Origin: Hyphomicrobiales bacterium
Lineage (GTDB): Bacteria > Pseudomonadota > Alphaproteobacteria > Rhizobiales > Aestuariivirgaceae
Reading direction: 5' to 3'
Assembly (NCBI GenBank): GCA_003151375.1
Contig: PLXI01000056.1
Coordinates: 1-9,076 of the forward strand
DNA length: 9,076 nucleotides
A program made the position numbers and the translations under genes. Below the pieces are notes generated by a model. The model was not told the DNA's origin and searched no databases. It saw nothing but the letters and a program-made list of their open reading frames with translations. This document shows positions 1 through 5,183 of this stretch, in pieces. Every line of letters starts with the position of its first letter. The first letter of the stretch is position 1.

Positions 1-876
1 ACCTACGGCCGCTGCTCGCGCTGGGGTATTGTCGCGTTCGCAAGCTCGCTCGATCAGGCAGGACCGATGGCGCGCGATGTGCGCGACTGCGCGATCATGC
101 TCGAAGTGATGGCCGGATACGATGCCAAGGATGCGACCAGTCTGGAGATGCCGGTGCCCGCATGGGAAGCGGGGCTGTCGGCCGACCTCAAGGGCAAGAT
201 CGTTGGCATCCCGCGCGAATACCGGCTTGACGGAATGGACGACGATGTCGCCAAAAGCTGGGAGCTGGGCATTGCCTGGCTGAAGGACGCCGGAGCGCAA
301 GTGGTTGACATCAGCCTGCCGCATACCAAATATGCGCTGCCCTGCTATTACATCATCGCGCCGGCCGAAGCCTCATCCAACCTCGCGCGTTATGACGGCG
401 TGCGTTACGGCTTGCGGGTTTCTGGCGATGATTTGATTGACACTTATGAGAGAACCCGTGCGGCAGGTTTTGGCCGTGAAGTGCAGCGCCGCGTAATGGT
501 GGGCACTTATGTTTTGTCGGCTGGTTACTATGATGCCTATTATGTCAAGGCGCAGAAAGTCCGTACGCTGATTAAACGCGATTTCGATGCCGCTTGGGCC
601 AAATGCGATGTGGTTTTAACCCCGGCAACACCTTCGCCAGCTTTCGCACCAGGAGAAATCACGGATCCGGTTGAAATGTATCTCAATGATATTTTTACGG
701 TAACTGTTAATATGGCGGGCTTGCCCGGTATTGCTGTTCCCGCTGGCTTGTCAGAATCTGGCTTGCCTTTGGGCTTGCAGCTGATCGGTAAACCATTTGA
801 TGAAGGCACGTTATTTCAAACCGCTTTTGCCATCGAACAGGCAGCGGGGAAATTCAAAGCTCCACAATGGTGGTAA
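1..876 (+). CDS. gatA: Glutamyl-/aspartyl-tRNA(Gln/Asn) amidotransferase subunit A, C-terminal part (5' end outside window)
   Basis: This is the last 291 codons of GatA, the amidase subunit of GatCAB. That complex converts Glu-tRNA(Gln), and in many bacteria Asp-tRNA(Asn), to the amidated form by releasing ammonia from glutamine. The frame is open from base 1, so the ATG at 67 is internal. The first residues (TYGR, then VAFASSLDQAGP) match the stretch just after the amidase signature, and conserved later blocks follow (GIPREY; DVVLTPATPSPAF; NMAGLPGIAVPAG; GLPLGLQLIG). The Lys-Ser-Ser catalytic residues of the family lie upstream and cannot be checked. GatA is usually about 490 residues, so roughly 60% is here. 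The stop at 874-876 is followed by a hairpin; gatB does not follow. G+C falls from about 63% (1-420) to about 50% (421-876) with no break in the protein. Confidence 0.96.
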   Translation, partial: TYGRCSRWGIVAFASSLDQAGPMARDVRDCAIMLEVMAGYDAKDATSLEMPVPAWEAGLSADLKGKIVGIPREYRLDGMDDDVAKSWELGIAWLKDAGAQVVDISLPHTKYALPCYYIIAPAEASSNLARYDGVRYGLRVSGDDLIDTYERTRAAGFGREVQRRVMVGTYVLSAGYYDAYYVKAQKVRTLIKRDFDAAWAKCDVVLTPATPSPAFAPGEITDPVEMYLNDIFTVTVNMAGLPGIAVPAGLSESGLPLGLQLIGKPFDEGTLFQTAFAIEQAAGKFKAPQWW

Positions 877-880
877 TAAA

Positions 881-906
881 AAAGCCCGGCATTACTGCCA
901 GGCTTT
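881..906 (-). terminator. Rho-independent terminator of the small secreted-protein gene, possibly bidirectional
   Basis: An inverted repeat with 10-base arms (AAAGCCCGGC and GCCAGGCTTT, one mismatch) and a 6-base loop lies between two convergent genes. Read on the minus strand the stem runs into a T-rich tract, as expected for a terminator of the gene ending at 926. Read on the plus strand it lies 4 bases after the gatA stop, but its T tract is short, so it would be weaker for gatA. Confidence 0.85.
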
Positions 907-925
907 GGGTCTCAAGGTAAGGGGT

Positions 926-1105
926 TTATTGGTTGACGTTCCAGTTGCCACATTGCACGTCATTGCAGGTGAAGTGGTAAAATTTCTTTACGTTGGCGGC
1001 ATTCATACCTACGAAGTTCCAATCATGCCTGGCTTGGGCCGTATTGACGGCAACCGCGCAGGTGATAGCGACACAGGCGACGACGAGGGCTAGAAATTTT
1101 TTCAT
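926..1105 (-). CDS. Small predicted secreted protein with a cysteine pair, function unknown
   Basis: A 59-residue protein that I do not recognise. It begins MKK, followed by a hydrophobic run (about residues 4-20) and a likely signal peptidase I site after AQA (residues 23-25). A mature peptide of about 34 residues would be released to the periplasm or medium. The mature part is rich in Asn, Trp, Phe and His and has two cysteines spaced C-X4-C (FTCNDVQC), which could form a disulfide. The start at 1105 is chosen because GGAGA lies 5 bases before it. A longer reading from 1165 would put extra residues in front of the signal peptide and read through that ribosome site. Hairpin terminators lie on both sides, so it is probably a single-gene transcript. 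A cysteine at residue 16 lies inside the hydrophobic run but lacks a good lipobox. Confidence 0.68.
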   Translation of the reverse strand: MKKFLALVVACVAITCAVAVNTAQARHDWNFVGMNAANVKKFYHFTCNDVQCGNWNVNQ

Positions 1106-1110
1106 TTGAT

Positions 1111-1115
1111 TCTCC
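1111..1115 (-). promoter_or_regulatory. Ribosome binding site deciding the start of the small secreted-protein gene
   Basis: GGAGA on the minus strand, 5 bases before the ATG at 1105. The alternative ATG at 1117 overlaps this site, and the one at 1165 has nothing comparable. Confidence 0.7.
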
Positions 1116-1160
1116 ATGTTGTGTTTTCGCCAGCCGCAAATCGCTGAAACAAATGACAGC

Positions 1161-1177
1161 CACATGAATTTGATGTG
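1161..1177. repeat. Inverted repeat in the leader of the small secreted-protein gene
   Basis: CACATGAATTTGATGTG is symmetric around base 1169 except for one pair (5-base outer arms CACAT/ATGTG plus AA/TT inside). It sits 56 bases or more upstream of the start at 1105, in the only space available for that gene's promoter. It could be an operator. No convincing -10/-35 pair was found next to it. Confidence 0.35.
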
Positions 1178-1193
1178 ACAATCTCATGAAAAA

Positions 1194-1214
1194 GGCCCGG
1201 CATAAAGCCGGGCC
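1194..1214 (-). terminator. Rho-independent terminator of the peroxiredoxin gene
   Basis: A perfect 8-base G+C stem (GGCCCGGC and GCCGGGCC) with a 5-base loop is followed on the minus strand by TTTTT. It lies 27 bases past the peroxiredoxin stop and separates that gene from the small secreted-protein gene. The stem core GCCCGGCAT is shared with the hairpin at 881-906. Confidence 0.9.
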
Positions 1215-1241
1215 AAACGCTCAATCACCAAGTCGGGAGAC

Positions 1242-1898
1242 TTAGCCGAGCTTAACTAAACGCAAATAAGGCTTGATCGACTTCCAGCCTTGCGGGAATT
1301 TCTCTTTGGCAGCCTCATCTGAAACTGAGCCCAAAATGATTGCTTCATCACCGGGCTTCCAATTGGCAGGTGTGGCCACCGATTTGGTGGCGGTGAGTTG
1401 CAGTGAATCAATGACACGCAAAATCTCATCAAAATTACGGCCCGTGCTCATTGGATAGGTGAGGATCAGCTTGATGCGCTTATCCGGCCCAATGATAAAC
1501 ACGTTCCGCACCGTAGAATTATCTGCAGCCGTGCGGCTTTTAGCGTTGCCTGAAGCGTTGGGATGAATCATGCCATAAAGTTTTGCCACCGTGAGATCAG
1601 TATCTCCAATCATTGGATAGGTGACTGATGCCCCCGTCACGTCTTTGATGTCATTCTTCCAGCGTAAATGGTCTTCAACACTATCCACTGAAATGCCGAT
1701 CATCTTAACCCCGCGCTTGTCAAACTCAGGCTTTTTTACAGCCATCGATCCAAGCTCAGTGGTGCAAACCGGAGTGAAATCTTTTGGGTGGGAAACGAGC
1801 ATCGCCCAAGAGCCTTCGATGTAGTCATAGAAATGAATGTGACCTTCGGTGGTTTCAGCTTCAAAATCAGGTGCGATATCGCCAAGTTGCAATGCCAT
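1242..1898 (-). CDS. 1-Cys peroxiredoxin (Prx6/AhpC-TSA family)
   Basis: A cytosolic thiol peroxidase of 218 residues that reduces hydrogen peroxide and organic hydroperoxides. The active-site block PKDFTPVCTTE gives Thr42 and peroxidatic Cys45 in the family's PxxxTxxC pattern. There is no other cysteine, so this is a one-cysteine enzyme that needs an outside thiol for recycling. The block SVDSVEDHLRW and the extended C-terminal domain (about residues 165-218) are typical of the Prx6 subfamily, whose usual length is near 215-220. The start at 1898 is supported by AGGAG 8 bases upstream. A longer in-frame reading to 2030 would translate the promoter and is rejected. A strong terminator follows. 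The promoter is covered by two copies of a palindrome also found in front of the XRE-cupin regulator, which points to shared control with sulfur genes. Confidence 0.95.
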   Translation of the reverse strand: MALQLGDIAPDFEAETTEGHIHFYDYIEGSWAMLVSHPKDFTPVCTTELGSMAVKKPEFDKRGVKMIGISVDSVEDHLRWKNDIKDVTGASVTYPMIGDTDLTVAKLYGMIHPNASGNAKSRTAADNSTVRNVFIIGPDKRIKLILTYPMSTGRNFDEILRVIDSLQLTATKSVATPANWKPGDEAIILGSVSDEAAKEKFPQGWKSIKPYLRLVKLG

Positions 1899-1906
1899 GA
1901 TGTGAA

Positions 1907-1911
1907 CTCCT
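1907..1911 (-). promoter_or_regulatory. Ribosome binding site deciding the peroxiredoxin start
   Basis: AGGAG on the minus strand, 8 bases before the ATG at 1898. It excludes the 44-residue upstream extension. Confidence 0.85.
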
Positions 1912-1915
1912 ATTC

Positions 1916-1931
1916 GTTCGTTATATAGAAC
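1916..1931. promoter_or_regulatory. Putative operator 1 (GTTC-N8-GAAC) on the peroxiredoxin -10 box
   Basis: GTTCGTTATATAGAAC, with flanking bases extending the arms to CGTTCG and AGAACG. It differs at one base from the site at 8188-8203 in front of the XRE-cupin gene. Its centre holds the -10 hexamer of the peroxiredoxin promoter. Confidence 0.68.
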
Positions 1932-1950
1932 GATTGGTGTTCGTTGTAAA
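1922..1950 (-). promoter_or_regulatory. Sigma-70-type promoter of the peroxiredoxin gene
   Basis: On the minus strand, -35 TTTACA (1950-1945) and -10 TATATA (1927-1922) are separated by exactly 17 bases. The transcript would begin near 1915 and carry a short leader with the AGGAG site. The -10 and -35 hexamers each lie inside the 8-base centre of a GTTC-N8-GAAC palindrome, so a bound protein would block RNA polymerase. This is a sequence-only call. Confidence 0.72.
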
Positions 1951-1954
1951 GAAC
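1939..1954. promoter_or_regulatory. Putative operator 2 (GTTC-N8-GAAC) on the peroxiredoxin -35 box
   Basis: GTTCGTTGTAAAGAAC has the same arms and first centre bases as operator 1. The two centres are 23 bases apart, the same as the distance between the -10 and -35 boxes they cover. Tandem sites with this spacing suit cooperative binding of two dimers. Confidence 0.6.
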
Positions 1955-1982
1955 AAAACTGACACCTAAGAGTGAAAAGCTT

Positions 1983-2012
1983 TTGCCGCGGCAGCCCAAG
2001 GCCTGCTATAAA
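1983..2012 (+). promoter_or_regulatory. Candidate promoter of the rhodanese-metZ operon
   Basis: TTGCCG (1983-1988), an 18-base spacer, and an extended -10 TGC-TATAAA (-10 hexamer 2007-2012) lie just upstream of the rhodanese start at 2033. The -35 is imperfect; the extended -10 is the stronger part. The operators at 1916-1954 are about 30-70 bases upstream of the -35, so they could also affect this promoter, but less directly. Confidence 0.45.
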
Positions 2013-2032
2013 ACCACAAAGAGGATTCATAC

Positions 2033-2434
2033 ATGTATAAAGGCGACATATCCCCGAGCGAAGCCCATCAACGGCTGAAGTCTAATCCTGGAGCTGTGCT
2101 GGTTGACGTTCGCACTCAACCAGAATGGACCTTTGTGGGCGTGCCGCAGGTGGACCGCTTGGTGCGCCTGTCTTGGCAAGTTTATCCCACAATGGACGTG
2201 AATCCACGCTTTGTGGACGAGGTCAAGGCTATGGGCTTGGCCAATGACGCCGAAATCATCTGCCTATGTCGTTCGGGCGCACGCTCTGCCTCCGCCGCCA
2301 CGGCATTAAGCCAAGCTGGCTTCAACAATTGCTGGAATGTGGCATCGGGCTTTGAAGGCGATAAAGACGCCTCTGGCCACCGCGCGCTTGTCAATGGCTG
2401 GAAAGCTTCTGGCTTGCCATGGGCCCAAAGTTGA
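2033..2434 (+). CDS. Single-domain rhodanese-like sulfurtransferase
   Basis: A 133-residue protein with one rhodanese domain, a fold that carries sulfane sulfur as a cysteine persulfide. The active-site loop CRSGAR is at residues 79-84 with Cys79 as the persulfide-forming residue. VLVDVRTQPEW (about 22-32) is the usual N-terminal rhodanese block, and a glycine-rich GFEGD block follows near residue 106. There is no signal peptide, so it should be cytoplasmic. GAGG lies 8 bases before the ATG. The gene is 18 bases upstream of metZ on the same strand, so the two are probably co-transcribed. Its donor and acceptor are unknown. Delivering sulfur to, or scavenging it around, homocysteine synthesis is an inference from position only. 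Confidence 0.9.
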   Translation: MYKGDISPSEAHQRLKSNPGAVLVDVRTQPEWTFVGVPQVDRLVRLSWQVYPTMDVNPRFVDEVKAMGLANDAEIICLCRSGARSASAATALSQAGFNNCWNVASGFEGDKDASGHRALVNGWKASGLPWAQS

Positions 2435-2452
2435 GAAGTTAGGGCGATCCCA

Positions 2453-3664
2453 ATGCGCAAAGGAAAATACACGAAAACCCAAAAGCCTGATGGCTGGGGT
2501 ACATCAACCAGGCTGGTTCGGGGCGGCACCAGTCGCTCTGAACATGGCGAAACCTCTGAGGCGATCTATCTCACCTCAGGCTATGTCTATGATGACCCGG
2601 AAAGTGCTGAACAGCGCTTTGCTGGCGAAGAAGAGGGCTTTGTCTATGGCCGTTATGGCAATCCCACGGTTGCCATGCTGGAAGAGCGCTTTCGCTTGTT
2701 GGAGGGCGCTGAGGCAGCTTACGCCGTGGCCTCGGGCATGGCCGCCGCATGGGGGGCTTTGGCCTGCCTATTAAAGTCGGGAGACCATATAGTGGCCTCT
2801 AAAGACCTATTTGGGTCTAACTACCAAATCATCACCAACATCTTGCCGCGTTGGGGCGTCACGCACACTCTTGTCAGTGGCACAACTGCTGCCGATTGGC
2901 GCGCCGCAATGCGGCCGGAAACCAAGGTTGTATTCCTTGAAACCCCATCAAATCCGATATTAGCCGTGCACGACATCGAGATGATTTCTGACATCGCCCA
3001 CAAGAGTGGTGCGCTGGTGATCATCGACAATGTTTTTGCCACGCCAATTCTGCAAAAACCGATGACGATGGGCGCAGATATTGTATTTTATTCCAACACC
3101 AAACACACCGACGGGCAGGGCCGGGTGTTCGGCGGCATGGTCTTGTCTTCAACTCAATTCAAAGAAGAGCTGCTTAAGCCCTTCTTGCGCCATACAGGCC
3201 CAACTTTATCACCCTTCAATGCGTGGGTTTTACTCAAGGGCATGGAAACCTTAAAGCTGCGCGTTGATGCCTCAAGCAAATCGGCGACTTTACTGGCCGA
3301 TGAAATTGCGCGGCTGCCACAGATTGAACGCGTTTATTATCCGCATCACGACAGCCACCCACAAGTGGCCCTTGCACGCAAACAGATGAGCGCTGGAGGC
3401 ACCATGCTTTCATTTGACGTGAACGGTGGCAAAGAAGCTGCGTTCAACTTGCTTCGCCGTTTAAAGATTGTCGATATTTCCAACAATTTGGGCGATTCCA
3501 AATCCTTGATCACCCATCCTGCAACGACCACGCATAAAAACATCGGTCCTGAAGCCCGCGCCTTAATGGGCATCAAGGACGGTTGTTTGCGGCTTTCAGT
3601 TGGTCTGGAAGATGTGGAAGACTTGCTCGGTGACATTAAACAAGCCCTGCTGATTAACAGCTAA
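2453..3664 (+). CDS. metZ: O-succinylhomoserine sulfhydrylase (Cys/Met metabolism PLP enzyme)
   Basis: A 403-residue pyridoxal-phosphate enzyme of the Cys/Met metabolism family that replaces the acyl group of activated homoserine with sulfide to make homocysteine. The PLP lysine is Lys217 in SNTKHTDGQGR, close to the MetZ pattern (SATKHxDGQGR). The phosphate-binding block YAVASGMAA (residues 90-98), VYGRYGNPT (64-72) and the aspartate that pairs with the PLP ring nitrogen (IIDNVFATP, Asp192) are present. The C-terminal block ends in LRLSVGLEDVEDL. Length is typical. AGGG lies 8 bases before the start. It directly consumes the sulfide made by the cys operon on the other side of 3661. O-acetylhomoserine cannot be excluded as substrate from sequence alone. 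The stop codon overlaps that of the convergent DUF2061 gene, and no terminator is visible. Confidence 0.93.
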   Translation: MRKGKYTKTQKPDGWGTSTRLVRGGTSRSEHGETSEAIYLTSGYVYDDPESAEQRFAGEEEGFVYGRYGNPTVAMLEERFRLLEGAEAAYAVASGMAAAWGALACLLKSGDHIVASKDLFGSNYQIITNILPRWGVTHTLVSGTTAADWRAAMRPETKVVFLETPSNPILAVHDIEMISDIAHKSGALVIIDNVFATPILQKPMTMGADIVFYSNTKHTDGQGRVFGGMVLSSTQFKEELLKPFLRHTGPTLSPFNAWVLLKGMETLKLRVDASSKSATLLADEIARLPQIERVYYPHHDSHPQVALARKQMSAGGTMLSFDVNGGKEAAFNLLRRLKIVDISNNLGDSKSLITHPATTTHKNIGPEARALMGIKDGCLRLSVGLEDVEDLLGDIKQALLINS

Positions 3665-3894
3665 AGTTGCCTCAAACCAAAACGGCTCAATGCCCAAGCG
3701 CGTTCATGCAAATAATACAAAGCAACTTTAGTCACGATTTCAAATAGCGCTATTGATCCGGCAATTTTGAAAGAGCCAGTAAAGAACCAACCCCAGAAGG
3801 CCGTATCAATAGAGCCCAAAATGCGCCAGCTGATAGCCTTGACGATTGATCGTCGCGGATTTGAGTTCGGCTTCAGCTTCAAAACGGCTACCAT
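3661..3894 (-). CDS. DUF2061 small membrane protein, last gene of the cys operon
   Basis: A 77-residue protein with two predicted membrane segments (about residues 24-41 and 44-62) and the family hallmarks: RRSIVKAISWR at the N-terminal side, GSxDT, then GSIALFEIVTKVALYYLHERAW. DUF2061 proteins are uncharacterised but often found near sulfate-assimilation genes. A role at the membrane in sulfur uptake or export is only a guess. The start at 3894 is preferred because GAGGT is 5 bases upstream; a TTG start at 3909 would add five residues and run through that site. It lies 29 bases after the cysH stop and is probably co-transcribed. Its stop (3661-3663) shares three bases with the metZ stop on the other strand. 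Confidence 0.85.
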   Translation of the reverse strand: MVAVLKLKPNSNPRRSIVKAISWRILGSIDTAFWGWFFTGSFKIAGSIALFEIVTKVALYYLHERAWALSRFGLRQL

Positions 3895-3898
3895 GATG

Positions 3899-3903
3899 AC
3901 CTC
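3899..3903 (-). promoter_or_regulatory. Ribosome binding site deciding the DUF2061 start
   Basis: GAGGT on the minus strand, 5 bases before the ATG at 3894. It favours this ATG over the TTG at 3909. Confidence 0.6.
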
Positions 3904-3923
3904 ATACAAACTGTGAAAATTTA

Positions 3924-5183
3924 TTAGACTAACGCAGGTTCGCGTGTAGCATCGCGCACTTCTGTACGGATGATTTTACCATTACTACTAAAATGAATCC
4001 CGCACTCAGTTTTTTCTTTACCCATCCAGCGACCTTCGCGCGGATTATCGGCGTTGCCGCCTTTTGAGGTGCAACTTTCAGGCATGCAACCTATGGAGTG
4101 ATAACCGGCTAGCTTCAGCGGATGCGACGGCAGTTGATGCGTTAACATATAGTTTTGCAAATCAAGTGCAGTGAAAGCCGCTAAGGGCTCAATTTTTACA
4201 CGGGTATCATCAAAAGAAATAAACTTGAGATCAGAGCGTGCCGCACCGTGAAAGCGCTTGCGCCCAGAGATCATGACACTGAAATCCTTGAATGCCTTTT
4301 CCATTGGCAAAGTTTTGCGAATGTTGCAGCACCAATCAGGGTTGCTCAGGTGCAAGAAGCCCGTGGGATCTTCACTTGCCAAATCTTCTGGCACAGGTTG
4401 CACCACACGCACATCGCGCAAATCTAAGTCCCTCACCAATCTGTCGCGATAAGCCAAGGTTTCTGGAAACAACTTCAGCGTATCAAGAAAAATCACCGGT
4501 ATATTGCGATCAACCTCAGACACCATGTGAAGAAGCACAGATGATTCAGCACCGAATGAAGACAGCAAAGCTATCTGCCCTTTGAAATCACGCGCAAAGG
4601 CGCGAATAAGGGCGCGTCCTTCAAGCCCGGCATAAGCCTCAAGAATGGCGTTTTGATCAATGGGTTGAGGTGGCTCCTGCCAATCGTTTAAGCCGTGATG
4701 ACGCTCAGTCCAAACCTCTTTCTCAGCGCTGCGAAATAGCCCACGTTGATAGGCCAATGACATTCGCTTCGAAGCCGCTTGCCAATCTGCAAGTGGAAAA
4801 CGCTCCGCCACTTCAAAGCTATTAAACCCAACTTGCAACATCAGTTGCAATTGATCCAGCAACACATTGCCCTCAGCGCGCAATTCACCGCGGTAACCTT
4901 CAAGGCGTAGTTGGCGCGCAATGGAATAGGCGCGGCCATCAGCAAATGCCGGAAAAGGCAAAACAATAAGCATGATTTTGCTAAAGCTTGGCAACAATGC
5001 CTCGGCCTTATCGGTGTTGCTGAGGCGAACCCCAATGGTGGCTTGGCTTTTGCTAATTTCGTCTGATGAACTAAGAAAGCGCTTGAGCGAAACAATGACT
5101 TTGCCCGAAACTGGCAAGATAGCCTCATCAGAAAGCGTTATAAATTCATCAGCAACAAAGGCATTGTTCTTAAGCAGTGGCAT
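3924..5183 (-). CDS. cysH: Fusion protein: DUF934 domain + assimilatory APS/PAPS reductase (CysH)
   Basis: A 419-residue protein with two parts usually encoded as neighbouring genes. Residues about 28-150 are DUF934 (FPAFADGRAYSIARQLR; residues 78-94), a function-unknown partner of sulfite reductase operons. Residues about 178-400 are a CysH reductase that reduces adenylylated sulfate to sulfite with thioredoxin-type thiols. Visible are the nucleotide-binding loop SSFGAESSVLLH (208-219), CC-NIRK (Cys285, Cys286), the GRKR block (308-311), and the C-terminal catalytic TECGIH with Cys394. The paired cysteines indicate the iron-sulfur, APS-using type. The third and fourth cluster ligands are Cys366 and Cys371, spaced CX4C rather than the usual CX2C. 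A 23-residue tail follows the catalytic motif. The start has a strong AAGGAGG 6 bases upstream and overlaps the end of cysI by 14 bases. The frame is open throughout, with no internal stop between the domains. Confidence 0.93.
   Translation of the reverse strand: MPLLKNNAFVADEFITLSDEAILPVSGKVIVSLKRFLSSSDEISKSQATIGVRLSNTDKAEALLPSFSKIMLIVLPFPAFADGRAYSIARQLRLEGYRGELRAEGNVLLDQLQLMLQVGFNSFEVAERFPLADWQAASKRMSLAYQRGLFRSAEKEVWTERHHGLNDWQEPPQPIDQNAILEAYAGLEGRALIRAFARDFKGQIALLSSFGAESSVLLHMVSEVDRNIPVIFLDTLKLFPETLAYRDRLVRDLDLRDVRVVQPVPEDLASEDPTGFLHLSNPDWCCNIRKTLPMEKAFKDFSVMISGRKRFHGAARSDLKFISFDDTRVKIEPLAAFTALDLQNYMLTHQLPSHPLKLAGYHSIGCMPESCTSKGGNADNPREGRWMGKEKTECGIHFSSNGKIIRTEVRDATREPALV

Noticed and set aside
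1049..1066. Lipoprotein signal in the small secreted protein (Cys16 in AITCA)
   Set aside because: Thr before the Cys does not fit a lipobox, and a clear AQA signal peptidase I site follows.
1106..1165. 20-residue N-terminal extension of the small secreted protein
   Set aside because: It would place charged residues before a normal MKK signal peptide and lacks a ribosome site; GGAGA points to 1105.
1899..2030. 44-residue N-terminal extension of the peroxiredoxin
   Set aside because: It would translate through the promoter, both operators and the ribosome site; the family start MALQLGDIAPDF follows the AGGAG site exactly.
1955..2032. SAM-II riboswitch before the rhodanese-metZ operon, as seen before metZ/metA in some alphaproteobacteria
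   Set aside because: The 78-base space shows no resemblance to the conserved SAM-II pseudoknot sequence and is mostly occupied by a plain promoter and ribosome site.
3649..3661. Hairpin GCTG-ATTAA-CAGC as terminator for metZ or DUF2061
   Set aside because: Only four base pairs and no following T tract on either strand.
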